DNA of 64,000 nucleotides from Clavibacter sp. VKM Ac-2873 (GTDB lineage Bacteria > Actinomycetota > Actinomycetes > Actinomycetales > Microbacteriaceae). The stretch is taken from positions 124,001 through 188,000 of the forward strand of contig NZ_JADKRS010000001.1 of the NCBI RefSeq assembly GCF_015351075.1. The letters are read 5' to 3'. The notes below the pieces were generated by a model, which searched no databases, was not told the DNA's origin, and worked only from the letters and a program-made list of their open reading frames with translations. The translations under genes and the position numbers were made by a program. Positions 23,709 to 32,578 of this stretch are shown here, one piece after another (position 1 is the stretch's first letter; each line of letters starts with the position of its first letter).

Positions 23709-23832
23709 GGTTCTCCTCATGGGCGCGACGGGGGCGTCGACTCGGGGCGGGAATGCTCGTCCGCAACTCTAGGCGCGGATGGCCGGGCGGACGGAGCCCG
23801 GCGCGCCCGGGGGCGGGGGTCGCTCCCGCTCG

Positions 23833-23838
23833 TAGACT
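23833..23838 (+). promoter_or_regulatory. Leaderless-type -10 box
   Basis: TAGACT, 8 nt before the ATG at 23847. Same box and spacing as upstream of 20000 and 46882. Confidence 0.55.
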
Positions 23839-23846
23839 CGTCCCCG

Positions 23847-24743
23847 ATGACCGTCCCCTCGCCCTACGCCGCCCAGCTCGACCGCATCCCCGTGGTCCGC
23901 CGCACCGCCGACCTCCTCGGGAGCCGCACCGCCTGGTGGGAGTACGGGCCCTCCGACGCCCCGCTCGTGCTCGTCGTCGTGCACGGGTTCCGGGGCGACC
24001 ACCACGGGCTGGAGCCCGTCGTCGCGCAGCTGCCGGGGGTGCGGATCCTCTCGCCCGACCTGCCCGGCTTCGGGGACTCGACGCCGCTCGTCGAGGCGCA
24101 CCACGACATCGCGGGCTACTCCGCGTGGCTCCGCGCGTTCGTCGACGCGACCGGCACGCGCGACGCCACCGTGCTCGGCCACTCGTTCGGGTCGATCGTC
24201 GTCTCGGCCGCGCTCGCGGGCGGCCTGCCGAGCCCGCGCGCGATCCTCGTGAACCCGATCGCGGCGCCGGCGCTCGAGGGGCCGCGGGGGATCCTCACGC
24301 GGCTCGCCGTGCTCTACTACCGCGCCGCGGCCGTGCTGCCCGAGCGCGCGGGCTTCGGCCTGCTGCGCAACCGCGCCATCGTCCGCGTGATGAGCGAGGC
24401 CATGGCGAAGACGCGCGACCGGTCGCTGCGCCGGTGGATCAACGACCAGCACGACCGCTACTTCAGCGCGTTCAGCGACCGCCGCGTCGTGCTGGAGGCG
24501 TTCCGCGCGTCGGTGTCGTCGGACGCGAGCACCTACGCGCCCCGCGTGGGCGTCCCCGTGCTGCTCGTCGCGGCCGAGCGCGACGACATCACGCCCGTCG
24601 CCGCGCAGCACCGGCTGCAGCGCCTGTTCGCCGACGCCCGGCTCGAGGTGATCCCGCGGGTCGGGCACCTCATCCACTACGAGACGCCCCGGGAGGCGGC
24701 CGGTCCCATCCGCGCGTTCCTGGACGAGGGGAGCGCGTCATGA
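23847..24743 (+). CDS. Alpha/beta-fold hydrolase
   Basis: 298 residues. Oxyanion-hole region VVVHGFRGDHHG at about 43-54, nucleophile elbow GHSFG with Ser113, acidic residue in AAERDDITP and the catalytic His in RVGHLIHYE near the end. No signal peptide. The MTVPSPYAAQLDRIPVVRRTADLLGSRT-type N-terminus is not family-specific. It is coupled by a 4-bp overlap to a GT4 glycosyltransferase, so a role in lipid- or glycan-ester chemistry is possible but unproven. Confidence 0.85.
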   Translation: MTVPSPYAAQLDRIPVVRRTADLLGSRTAWWEYGPSDAPLVLVVVHGFRGDHHGLEPVVAQLPGVRILSPDLPGFGDSTPLVEAHHDIAGYSAWLRAFVDATGTRDATVLGHSFGSIVVSAALAGGLPSPRAILVNPIAAPALEGPRGILTRLAVLYYRAAAVLPERAGFGLLRNRAIVRVMSEAMAKTRDRSLRRWINDQHDRYFSAFSDRRVVLEAFRASVSSDASTYAPRVGVPVLLVAAERDDITPVAAQHRLQRLFADARLEVIPRVGHLIHYETPREAAGPIRAFLDEGSAS

Positions 24744-25834
24744 GGCTCGTGTTCGACTGCCGGTATACGCGCATCGGCCGGCACGACGGGATCAGCCGCT
24801 ACGGCGCCGAGCTCGTCGCCCGGCTCGGCGCGCGCTTCGACGTGACCATGCTGATCAGCGACCACCGCCAGCTCGCGCTCCTGCCCGACCTGCCGTGGCA
24901 GCTGGTCAGCTCGCCGACCGGCCCGCGGGAGCCGTGGGTCGCGCGGCGCGTATCGCGGATGCGGCCCGACGTCGTCTACAGCCCCATGCAGACCATGGGC
25001 TCGCGCGGCCGCACCTACCCGCTCGTGCTCACGCTGCACGACCTCATCTACTACCGGCACCGGCGCCCGCCGCGGGACCTGCCCGCGCCCGTGCGCGCGC
25101 TGTGGCGCGCCTTCCACCTCGCGTGGTGGCCGCAGCGGCTCCTGCTCGACCGGGCCGACGCGATCGTGACGGTCAGCGAGACGACGCGCGGCCTCATCCG
25201 CGCGCACCGGCTGACGACGCGACCCGTGGTCGTCGTGCCGAACGCGGCCGACCTGACGCCCGCGCCCGACGGCAGCCCGGACGCGCCGCGCGACGCGCCC
25301 GGCGGGCGCACGCTCGTCTACATGGGCTCGTACATGCCCTACAAGAACGTCGAGACCCTCGTGCGCGCCGCCGACGACCTCCCCGAGCACGAGCTGCACC
25401 TGATGAGCCGCATCGGCGCGTCGGAGCGCGCGCGGCTGGAGGCGCTCGCGGACGGGGCGCGGCTCGTGTTCCGCGACGGCGCGAGCGACGGCGAGTACGC
25501 GTCCGTCCTCCGCAGCGCGACCGCGCTCCTCACGGCGTCCCGGGACGAGGGGTTCGGGATCCCCGTCATCGAGGCCATGAGCGTCGGCCTGCCCGTGGTG
25601 GTGAGCGACATCCCGATCTTCCGCGAGATCGGCGGCGACGCGGCGGTGTACGTGGATCCGGACGACGCCGAGGGGTTCGCGGCGGCCGTGCGCGCGCTGG
25701 AGGACCCGGACGAGTGGCGGCGGCGGTCGGCGGCGTGCATCGCCCGGGCCGCCGAGTACGACTGGGACAGGTCGGCGGAGGCGCTCGGCGACCTCCTCGA
25801 GCAGGTCGCGCGGACGGGGCGTCGCGGGGCCTGA
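24740..25834 (+). CDS. GT4 family glycosyltransferase
   Basis: 364 residues, ATG within the preceding stop (ATGA). GT-B fold: a short N-terminal domain beginning MRLVFDCRYTRIGRHDGISRY with the GISRY acceptor loop, a central VVVVPNAADLTP, then the nucleotide-sugar domain with YMGSYMPYKNVETLV and ASRDEGFGIPVIEAMSVGLPVVVSD, where the E-x7-E pair sits. It resembles mannosyl/glucosyltransferases of cell-envelope glycan synthesis. Donor and acceptor unknown. No membrane segment. Confidence 0.85.
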   Translation: MRLVFDCRYTRIGRHDGISRYGAELVARLGARFDVTMLISDHRQLALLPDLPWQLVSSPTGPREPWVARRVSRMRPDVVYSPMQTMGSRGRTYPLVLTLHDLIYYRHRRPPRDLPAPVRALWRAFHLAWWPQRLLLDRADAIVTVSETTRGLIRAHRLTTRPVVVVPNAADLTPAPDGSPDAPRDAPGGRTLVYMGSYMPYKNVETLVRAADDLPEHELHLMSRIGASERARLEALADGARLVFRDGASDGEYASVLRSATALLTASRDEGFGIPVIEAMSVGLPVVVSDIPIFREIGGDAAVYVDPDDAEGFAAAVRALEDPDEWRRRSAACIARAAEYDWDRSAEALGDLLEQVARTGRRGA

Positions 25835-25876
25835 GCCGCGCGATGCCCGCGTGCGCCCCGGGCGAGCGGCGTCGGG

Positions 25877-26512
25877 TCAGGCCCGGCGCGCCGGGTCGAG
25901 GTCGACGATCGCCCCCAGGTCGGCGATGCCGCCGAAGCGCAGCAGCGACAGCTCGCCGTCGACCACGCCGAACGTGTGCGCCGATCCGTTCTCGATCATC
26001 GGCCCCGGTCGTCCCACGAGCGTCGCGTCGAGGCTGCGGGCGAGCGCCGCGATGACGCCGCCGTGCGACACCGCGATGATCGAACCGCCCGGGTGCCGTT
26101 CCGCGAGGCGGAGGAGCGCCGCTCCCGCGCGCTCGGTGACGGACTCCACGGTCTCGCGGCCGGGCACGTCGCCGTCCGGGAACCGCGCCGCGATCTCGGT
26201 GTGCGTGAGCCCCTCCGCGAGCCCGTAGCGCCGCTCCGCCAGCGCCGGCTCCGGCAGCGGACCCGCCGCGGGCGCGCCGCCGAGCGCGAGGTGCTCCGCG
26301 ATGATCGACGCGGTCTCGAATGCGCGGCTCAGCGGGCTCGCGTGCACCGCGTCCCAGCCCGCGCCGCCCGCGACGGCGGCGGCGAGCAGCGCGCCCGCGG
26401 TGGCGGCCTGCGCGCGGCCGGTGTCGTCGAGCGGGATGTCGCTGGATCCCTGCACGCGCCGCTCCACGTTCCACGCGGTGCGGCCGTGGCGGACGAGCAC
26501 GATGCGCGTCAC
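25877..26512 (-). CDS. Histidine phosphatase family protein
   Basis: 211 residues, GTG start overlapping the sirtuin stop (GTGA). Phosphoglycerate-mutase-like fold: the phosphohistidine motif LVRHGRTAWN at about 6-15, the SPLSRAFETA segment, a catalytic acid in AERRYGLAEGLTH and the second histidine in VSHGGVIAAL. Family members include cobalamin-phosphate phosphatase, fructose bisphosphatase and broad-specificity enzymes; the substrate cannot be told here. Coupled to Sir2 in a two-gene operon. Confidence 0.87.
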   Translation of the reverse strand: MTRIVLVRHGRTAWNVERRVQGSSDIPLDDTGRAQAATAGALLAAAVAGGAGWDAVHASPLSRAFETASIIAEHLALGGAPAAGPLPEPALAERRYGLAEGLTHTEIAARFPDGDVPGRETVESVTERAGAALLRLAERHPGGSIIAVSHGGVIAALARSLDATLVGRPGPMIENGSAHTFGVVDGELSLLRFGGIADLGAIVDLDPARRA

Positions 26513-27363
26513 GACGCGAGCTCCGACGCGATGGCGCGGAGGATCTCGCTCGTGCCGCCCTCGAGGCGCACGGTCGCGCGGGTGTCGCCCTTCGTGGTGC
26601 CGCGGTTGAGGATCACGATCGGCATGCGGCTCCTCCGCGCGATCTCGAGCAGGCGGATGCCGGAGTTGACCGCGAGGGAGGATCCGGCGATGAGGAGCAC
26701 GTCGGCGTCCTGGACGATGGCGCTCGCGTCGCGGAAGCGCTCCGTCGGCACGAGCTCGCCGAAGAACACCACGTCGGGCTTGAGCATGCCGCCGCAGACG
26801 CTGCAGACGGGGATCCGGAACCGGTCGACGTCGTGCACCTGCGCGTCGCCGTCCGGGTTCAGCTCGACCGCGTCCGGCTGGTCGAGCCACGGGTTCTCGG
26901 CGCTGATGCGGTCGGCGATCGACGAGCGCGCGTAGGCCTGGCCGCAGTCGAGGCACAGGACCCGGTCGAGCGAGCCGTGCAGGTCGACCACGCGACGGGA
27001 TCCGGCGCGCTCGTGCAGGCCGTCGACGTTCTGCGTGACGAGACCGCCGACGACGCCGGCGGATTCCAGGTCGGCGAGCGCCCGGTGCCCGTCGTTGGGC
27101 CGCGCGGAGCTGAAGGCCTTCCAGCCGAGGTGCCCGCCCGCCCAGTAGCGGCGGCGGAAGTCGTCCCCCTCGCTGCGGAACTGCTGGAAGGTCATCGGGT
27201 TCCGCTTCGGGGCGCCCTCGCCGCGGTAGTCGGGGATGCCCGAGTCGGTGCTGAGGCCGGCGCCCGTGAGGACGGCGGTGCGACGGCCGCGCATCAGCTC
27301 GACCGCCTCGGCGATCGTGGACCCCGCGGGGGGTCGGGGATCGTCACGGAGAGCGGTGCTCAT
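26509..27363 (-). CDS. NAD-dependent protein deacylase (sirtuin)
   Basis: 284 residues. Sir2 family: GAGLSTDSG at 34-42, the QNVDGLH motif at 111-117, catalytic His129 in DLHGSL, and a zinc site of four Cys at 137, 140, 187 and 190. The insert between the two Cys pairs is long, about 46 residues, with a Pro/Asp-rich stretch. NAD-dependent deacetylation of lysines, for example on acyl-CoA synthetases, is the family function. It is divergent from trmH. Confidence 0.92.
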   Translation of the reverse strand: MSTALRDDPRPPAGSTIAEAVELMRGRRTAVLTGAGLSTDSGIPDYRGEGAPKRNPMTFQQFRSEGDDFRRRYWAGGHLGWKAFSSARPNDGHRALADLESAGVVGGLVTQNVDGLHERAGSRRVVDLHGSLDRVLCLDCGQAYARSSIADRISAENPWLDQPDAVELNPDGDAQVHDVDRFRIPVCSVCGGMLKPDVVFFGELVPTERFRDASAIVQDADVLLIAGSSLAVNSGIRLLEIARRSRMPIVILNRGTTKGDTRATVRLEGGTSEILRAIASELAS

Positions 27364-27518
27364 GGGGCCTCCCGGTGCCGAGCTGGCGCCCCGCCATGTC
27401 GGCGGGCGGCGACGGGGCAGGGCATCATTGTCCTGTTGAGTCTAGACAGCGCATCCCCGCGACGGCTCCGCGCGAAGTGGCTCCGCATCCCTCCCGGGCG
27501 GACCGAGAGAGGACCGGC

Positions 27519-28328
27519 GTGCACATCCACCGCATCGAGGACCTCTCCTCGCCGGGCCTCGAGGACTACTCGCGGCTCACCGACGTGGCCCTCCGCCGTG
27601 TGAGCGAGCCCGCGGGCGGCCTCTACATCGCGGAGTCGACCAAGGTCATGGGCCGTGCGCTCGCCGCGGAGCACGTGCCGCGCTCGGTCCTCGTGCAGGA
27701 GCAGTGGCTCGACGACGTCGCCCCGCTCCTCGCGGGCTTCCCCGACGTGCCCGTCTTCGTGGGCGCCGCCGCCGTGCTCGAGCGGCTCACCGGCTACAAC
27801 CTGCACCGCGGGGCGCTCGCCGCCATGCACCGTCCGCCGCTCCCCGCGGTCGCCGACGTGCTGCGCGACGCGCGCCGGGTCGTCGTGCTCGAGGACATCG
27901 TCGACCACACGAACGTCGGGGCGATCTTCCGGGCGGTCGCGGGCATCGGCGCCGACGCCGTGCTCATCACCCCGCGCTGCGCCGACCCGCTCTACCGCCG
28001 ATCCGTGCGCGTGAGCATGGGGACCGTGCTCCAGGTGCCGTGGACCCGCCTGCCCGAGTGGGACGAGGCCGCGCCCCTCCTGCACGAGGCCGGCTTCCAC
28101 CTCGCGGCGCTCGCCCTGGAGGACGACGCGGTGACGCTCGACGCCTTCGCGGCGGACGCCCCGGAGCGGATCGCGCTCGTGCTCGGCACCGAGGGCGACG
28201 GCCTCAGCAGGCACGCGCTCCGGCACGCGGACTCGACGGTCGTGATCCCCATGCTGCACGGCGTCGACTCCCTGAACGTGGCCGCCGCGAGCGCCGTCGC
28301 CCTCTACGCGCTGCGGGTGCCCGCGTGA
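27519..28328 (+). CDS. TrmH-family (SpoU) RNA 2'-O-methyltransferase
   Basis: 269 residues, GTG start with AGAGAGGA 6-13 nt before it. The SPOUT methyltransferase domain fills the C-terminal two-thirds: motif 1 VVVLEDIVDHTNVGAIFR, motif 2 ALVLGTEGDGLSRHAL and motif 3 IPMLHGVDSLNVAAASAVALY, which form the knotted SAM site. The N-terminal 100 residues are the substrate-binding part. The target rRNA or tRNA nucleotide is not predictable from this. It overlaps the next gene by 4 bp. Confidence 0.9.
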   Translation: MHIHRIEDLSSPGLEDYSRLTDVALRRVSEPAGGLYIAESTKVMGRALAAEHVPRSVLVQEQWLDDVAPLLAGFPDVPVFVGAAAVLERLTGYNLHRGALAAMHRPPLPAVADVLRDARRVVVLEDIVDHTNVGAIFRAVAGIGADAVLITPRCADPLYRRSVRVSMGTVLQVPWTRLPEWDEAAPLLHEAGFHLAALALEDDAVTLDAFAADAPERIALVLGTEGDGLSRHALRHADSTVVIPMLHGVDSLNVAAASAVALYALRVPA

Positions 28329-29539
28329 GCCGCACCCGCCGCCTCACGCTGGCCGGCGTCGCCGCGGCGCTCGTCGTCTCGGCGGGCGTGTACGTCCCCG
28401 TCACCCTCACGGCGGAACCGCCTGCCGCCGTCGCGCAGGTCGACGCGCCGTCGCCCGTCGTCAACGTCCCGACGCCCGAGACGTGGCCGGACGCGGGCGT
28501 CTCCGCCGTCGGCGCCGTCGGCTTCGACGGCGTGCTCGCGACGGACGACCAGGATCCGACGCCCCGGCCGATGGCGAGCATCACCAAGACCGTGACGGCC
28601 CTCGTCGTGCTGGAGGCCAAGCCGCTCGCGCCGGGGGAGGACGGGCCGCAGGTCACCTTCACCGCCGAGGACGAGGCGCTCCGCGGCGAGATCCTCAAGC
28701 AGGACGGCGTCGTCGAACCCGCCGTCCCGGGCACGAGCCTGTCCCAGCGCGACCTGCTCGAGGGCGCGCTGCTCGCGAGCGCGAACAACTACGCGGCCGC
28801 GCTCGGGGTCTGGGCGTACGGATCGAACGACGCCTTCGTGGCGGCCGCGAACGCGTGGCTCGCGGAGCAGGGGCTCACGGGCACGCACGTGGCCGACGCG
28901 ATGGGGCTCTCGCCCGAGACCGTGAGCACGACGGCCGACCTCGTCCGCATCGGCGAGATGGTGCTCGCCGACCCCGTGCTGTCGGGCATCGTCGACCAGC
29001 GCAGCGCCGACGTGGCGGGCGTCGGCACGGTGGAGAACCGCAACCAGCTGGTCGGGGTCCCCGGGTTCCGGGGCATCAAGACGGGCACGCTGGAGCAGGC
29101 GGGCAAGTGCCTGCTCTGGGCGGTGGACACGAAGGTGGGCGACCGGGACGTGACGCTGGTCGGCGTGACGCTCGGCGCGAAGGACCACGCGGAGCTGGCC
29201 CGCCAGGTGACGGCGCTGCTGCCGACGGTCAGCGCGAACCTGCACGTGATCCAGGTGGCCACGGCGGGGGAGCCCTTCGCCGACTACACGACCGCGTGGG
29301 GCGCGACGGCCCGGGCCGTCGCCACCGAGGACGAGTCGCTGCTCGTGTGGGGCGACACGCCCGTCACCACGACCGTGGAGGCGTCCGGGTCCGGGGAGGC
29401 CGCCGCCGGCACCGAGGTCGGCGCGGCCACGGTCACGGCCGGCAAGGAGACGGTGCGGGTGCCGCTGGCGCTCGACCGCGCGATCCCGGGGCCCGACGGC
29501 TGGTGGCGCCTCGGCAACCCGGGCGAGCTGCTCGGCTGA
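28325..29539 (+). CDS. D-alanyl-D-alanine carboxypeptidase (serine type)
   Basis: 404 residues, GTG start in GTGA. Penicillin-binding-protein fold: SITK at 85-88, SAN at 152-154 and KTG at 252-254, the three classic motifs in order. An N-terminal hydrophobic segment (LAGVAAALVVSAGVYVPVTL) serves as signal or anchor. The region after about residue 300 is an extra domain rich in Thr, Ala and Gly ending in WWRLGNPGELLG. It trims peptidoglycan stem peptides outside the membrane. Pairing with a 23S/tRNA methyltransferase is probably a coupling convenience. Confidence 0.88.
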   Translation: MSRTRRLTLAGVAAALVVSAGVYVPVTLTAEPPAAVAQVDAPSPVVNVPTPETWPDAGVSAVGAVGFDGVLATDDQDPTPRPMASITKTVTALVVLEAKPLAPGEDGPQVTFTAEDEALRGEILKQDGVVEPAVPGTSLSQRDLLEGALLASANNYAAALGVWAYGSNDAFVAAANAWLAEQGLTGTHVADAMGLSPETVSTTADLVRIGEMVLADPVLSGIVDQRSADVAGVGTVENRNQLVGVPGFRGIKTGTLEQAGKCLLWAVDTKVGDRDVTLVGVTLGAKDHAELARQVTALLPTVSANLHVIQVATAGEPFADYTTAWGATARAVATEDESLLVWGDTPVTTTVEASGSGEAAAGTEVGAATVTAGKETVRVPLALDRAIPGPDGWWRLGNPGELLG

Positions 29540-29554
29540 CTCCTCGCCGGGCGC

Positions 29555-30346
29555 TCAGCTCCCGGCGTCGACGCGCGTCCACGGCGACGCGTCCGGCCGC
29601 TTGGCCGTGCGCCCGTCGCCCGAGGACTGGTGGCGGAGGCGCCGCAGCACCCACGGCACGAAGTACGCCCGCGCCCAGTCGATGTCGCCGGCGCGCGCCT
29701 GGCGCCAGGTGCGCGGCGGAAGCGGCTCCGGCTTCAAGGGCTCGAGGTCGTTCTCGACGGCGAGCGCCTGCAGCACCATGCGCGCCACGGTGTGGTGCCC
29801 GAGCGGCGCGAGGTGGAGCCGGTCGACGTCCCACATGCGCGGATCCTGGATCTCGGTGAGCGACCACTGGTCGGCCACGATGCAGTCGTGCCGGGCGGCG
29901 ACCGCCCGGATGTCCTCGTTGTAGATCGCGACCTTGCCGCGCAGCCGCCCGAAGACGGGGGAGAACTTGACGTCGGTGCCCGTGAAGAGCACCACGGTCG
30001 CGCCCGCGGAGGAGAGCCGGGCGACCATCTGGTCGAGGCGCTCGGCGAGGCGGTCGGGGTCGGCGCCGGGCCGGAGGATGTCGTTGCCGCCCGCCGAGAC
30101 GGACACGAGGTCGGGGTGCAGCGCGAGCGCGGGCTCGACCTGCTCGTCGGCGATCTGCCCGAGGAGCCGCCCCCGGATGGCGAGGTTCGCGTAGGAGAAG
30201 CCCTCGACCTGGTCGGCGAGCACCTCGGCCACGCGGTCGGCCCAGCCCCGGTGCCCTCCCGGGCTCCCCGGCTCGGGGTCGCCGATGCCCTCCGTGAAGG
30301 AGTCGCCGAGGGCGACGTAGCGGCGCCAGGGGTGGGGCTCGGTCAT
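29555..30346 (-). CDS. SGNH/GDSL hydrolase family protein
   Basis: 263 residues. Catalytic block I ALGDSFTEG at about 12-20 holds the serine, block III is VSAGGNDIL, and block V has D-x-x-H in DVDRLHLAPLGH. There is no signal peptide, so it is probably a cytosolic esterase or lipase. GGAAGGAAGCGC precedes the ATG. A -10-like TATGAT on the minus strand at 30374-30379 gives a 27-nt leader. It converges on the carboxypeptidase gene with 15 bp between stops. Confidence 0.87.
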   Translation of the reverse strand: MTEPHPWRRYVALGDSFTEGIGDPEPGSPGGHRGWADRVAEVLADQVEGFSYANLAIRGRLLGQIADEQVEPALALHPDLVSVSAGGNDILRPGADPDRLAERLDQMVARLSSAGATVVLFTGTDVKFSPVFGRLRGKVAIYNEDIRAVAARHDCIVADQWSLTEIQDPRMWDVDRLHLAPLGHHTVARMVLQALAVENDLEPLKPEPLPPRTWRQARAGDIDWARAYFVPWVLRRLRHQSSGDGRTAKRPDASPWTRVDAGS

Positions 30347-30421
30347 GCGCTTCCTTCCGGGTGGGACGCTCCCATCATAGGAACGCCCCCGCGCGGCCCC
30401 GGGAATGCGGACGCGATGGCA

Positions 30422-30441
30422 TTGGTTGAGCATTCAAGCAA
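30422..30441. promoter_or_regulatory. Inverted repeat, candidate operator for the VOC gene
   Basis: The 20-bp sequence TTGGTTGAGCATTCAAGCAA has arms TTGGTTGA and TCAAGCAA around GCAT: 7 of 8 positions pair. It is one of the few AT-rich palindromes in the window and lies 31 nt before the ATG of the VOC gene, in the promoter position. TTGA/TCAA arms recall MarR- or TetR-type operators. No regulator gene is adjacent. Confidence 0.55.
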
Positions 30442-30471
30442 CTGGACGCACCACCCGAGGAACGAGGATCC

Positions 30472-31323
30472 ATGCCCGACCTGCTCTCCGCCGACACGAC
30501 CATGGGGCCCGTGACCCTGCTCGTCGGCGACCTCGACCGCATGACCGCCTACTACCGCGACGCGGTCGGCCTCGAGCAGCTCGACGAGGGCACCGAGTCC
30601 ACGGCTCTCGGGCGCGCGGGCGTGCCCGCCGTGCTGCTCGAGCCGGCGCGCGGACTCGACCTCCCGAGCCCCGGGAACGCGGGCCTCTTCCACACGGCCG
30701 TGCTCTTCGACGAGCCCGCCGCGCTCGCCCGTTCCGTGGCCTCGCTCGCGCAGCGCGCGCCCGGCACCTACGCCGGCAGCGCCGACCACCTCGTGAGCCG
30801 CGCCTTCTACTTCACCGACCCCGAGGGCAACGGCGTCGAGCTCTACACCGACCGGCCCCGCGACGAGTGGACCTGGCAGGACGGGCGGATCGTCATGGAC
30901 TCGCTCCGCCTCGACCCGAACGCGTTCCTCCGCGACGAGCTCGCGCCCGTCGGCGACGCCGCCTCCGACGCGGCCGGCATCGGGCACGTGCACCTCCAGG
31001 TGGGCGACACGGAGCAGGCGTCCGCGTTCTACGTCGACACGCTGGGCTTCGAGCTCGTCGCCGGCTGGCACGGATCCGCGATCTTCGTCTCGGCCGGCGG
31101 GTACCACCACCACATGGCCATGAACACCTGGAACAGCCGCGGCGCCGGGCGGCGGCCCGCGACGCTCGGGCTCGGCACGGTGCGCATCGAGGTGCCCACG
31201 CGCGACGAGGTCGTGGCGGTGGACGCGCGCCTCCGCGCCGCGGGAGTCGCCACGCGCGACGACGGCCGCGCGCTCGCCTTCGAGGACCCGTGGGGCAACG
31301 CGCTGGTGCTGTCCGCCGCCTGA
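30472..31323 (+). CDS. VOC-superfamily protein with two glyoxalase/dioxygenase modules
   Basis: 283 residues, ATG with GAGGAACGAGGA upstream. Two vicinal-oxygen-chelate halves: residues ~10-130 (LLVGDLDRMTAYYRDAVGL, then AFYFTDPEGNGVELYTD) and ~165-283 (GHVHLQVGDTEQASAFYVDTLGF, then EDPWGNALVL). Metal-ligand-type His and Glu positions are visible in both (FHTAVLF, GVELYTD, GHVHLQV). Resembles CatE/YfiE-type catechol 2,3-dioxygenase-like proteins or glyoxalase-type resistance proteins; the substrate is unknown. The palindrome upstream suggests regulated expression. Confidence 0.82.
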   Translation: MPDLLSADTTMGPVTLLVGDLDRMTAYYRDAVGLEQLDEGTESTALGRAGVPAVLLEPARGLDLPSPGNAGLFHTAVLFDEPAALARSVASLAQRAPGTYAGSADHLVSRAFYFTDPEGNGVELYTDRPRDEWTWQDGRIVMDSLRLDPNAFLRDELAPVGDAASDAAGIGHVHLQVGDTEQASAFYVDTLGFELVAGWHGSAIFVSAGGYHHHMAMNTWNSRGAGRRPATLGLGTVRIEVPTRDEVVAVDARLRAAGVATRDDGRALAFEDPWGNALVLSAA

Positions 31324-31375
31324 GCGCCCCGCATCCGGCGGGCGGCGCGGCGGGCGCGCGGGGGAGGATGGGCGC

Positions 31376-32557
31376 ATGACGCCCGCCTCCCCGGCCGACC
31401 CGCTCGCCCACCTCGACGCCGCGCTCCTCCAGCGGATCCGCTCGCGCGCGGCCGGGTACGACGCCCGCAACGCGTTCTTCACCGAGGACCTCGACGAGCT
31501 GCGGGACGCCGGCCACCTGCGCCTGCTCGTGCCGCATGACCTCGGCGGATCCGGCGCCTCGCTCGCCGACGCCGTGCGCGCGCAGCACCTCCTCGCGCAG
31601 GCGGCCCCCGCCACGGCGCTGGGGGTCGGCATGCACCTCGTCTGGACGGCCGTGGCCCGGATCCTCGCGGACCGCGGCGACGACTCGCTCCGCGGCGTCC
31701 TCGAGGACGCGGGCCGCGACGAGCTGCTGGCCTTCGCGATCAGCGAGCCCGGCAACGACCAGGCCCTCGCCGACGCGCTCACGGTGGCCGTGCCGGACGC
31801 GGACGGCGGGTACCGGTTCACGGGCACCAAGTCGACGTCGAGCATGGCGCCCGCGTGGACGCGGCTCGGCCTCTTCGGGCGTGACGACGCGGATCCCGAG
31901 CGGCCGCTCCTCGTCCACGCCTTCGTGGCGCGCGACGCGCCCGGCCTCGAGATCGTGCCCGACTGGGACACGCTCGGCATGCGGGCGACGCAGAGCCACA
32001 CGGTGATCCTGCGCGACGTGCGCGCGGAGCCCGCCGACGTCGTCCGGCGCCGCGAGCACGGCCGCCGCGACGACCCGTTCGCGCTCGCCGTGCTGCAGGC
32101 GTTCGAGCTGCTCATCGCCGCCGTGTACGCCGGGCTCGGGCAGCGCGCGCTCGACCTCGCCGTGGACTCGGCGCTCCGGCGCACCTCCCGCGCGGCCGGT
32201 GGGGCGACGCTCGCGGCCGACCCGGGGATCCGGCACCTCGTCGCGGAGGCCGCGCTCGCGCAGGACGCGCTCCTCCCGCAGCTCACCGCGCTGGCGGACG
32301 ACGTCGACCGCGGCGTCGACCACGGCGATCGCTGGGCGTCGCTCCTCGTCGGCGTCAAGGTGCGGGCGACGCGCACGGCGGCCGAGGTCGTGCGGCGGGC
32401 GGTCGAGGTCGCGGGCGGGGGATCCCTCCGCACGGGCGACGAGCTCGGCCGCCTGTACCGCGACGTGCTGGCCGGCGGGTTCCACCCCTCGAGCGACCGG
32501 CAGGCCGCGGAGACCATCGCGACCACGCTGCTCGGACCCGTGCCGCGCCGGTCCTGA
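31376..32557 (+). CDS. Acyl-CoA dehydrogenase-like flavoprotein
   Basis: 393 residues, ATG with GGGAGGAT before it. Three-domain acyl-CoA dehydrogenase fold: N-terminal helical domain with LRLLVPHDLGGSGASLADAV, mid beta-domain with ISEPGNDQ (the usual TEPGxGSD is degenerate) and FTGTKSTSSMAPAWT, and a C-terminal four-helix part. The typical catalytic Glu context is not recognisable. The DszC/HpaB-like flavin monooxygenase branch is therefore as likely as a true dehydrogenase. 52 bp after the VOC gene, so perhaps cotranscribed. Confidence 0.78.
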   Translation: MTPASPADPLAHLDAALLQRIRSRAAGYDARNAFFTEDLDELRDAGHLRLLVPHDLGGSGASLADAVRAQHLLAQAAPATALGVGMHLVWTAVARILADRGDDSLRGVLEDAGRDELLAFAISEPGNDQALADALTVAVPDADGGYRFTGTKSTSSMAPAWTRLGLFGRDDADPERPLLVHAFVARDAPGLEIVPDWDTLGMRATQSHTVILRDVRAEPADVVRRREHGRRDDPFALAVLQAFELLIAAVYAGLGQRALDLAVDSALRRTSRAAGGATLAADPGIRHLVAEAALAQDALLPQLTALADDVDRGVDHGDRWASLLVGVKVRATRTAAEVVRRAVEVAGGGSLRTGDELGRLYRDVLAGGFHPSSDRQAAETIATTLLGPVPRRS

Positions 32558-32558
32558 G

Positions 32559-32578
32559 CACCGGCCGCACGGCCGGTG
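32559..32578 (+). terminator. Hairpin after the acyl-CoA dehydrogenase-like gene
   Basis: CACCGGCC and GGCCGGTG pair perfectly (8 bp) around a GCAC loop, two bases after the stop codon. The remaining 178 bp to the helicase start contain no gene, only GC-rich sequence with two copies of CGGATCCGCCCGC near 32630 and 32680. Confidence 0.6.

Noticed and set aside
23709-23720. ATG at 23720 as the treS start
   Set aside because: The AGGAG site lies just after this ATG and at the right distance for the GTG at 23708.
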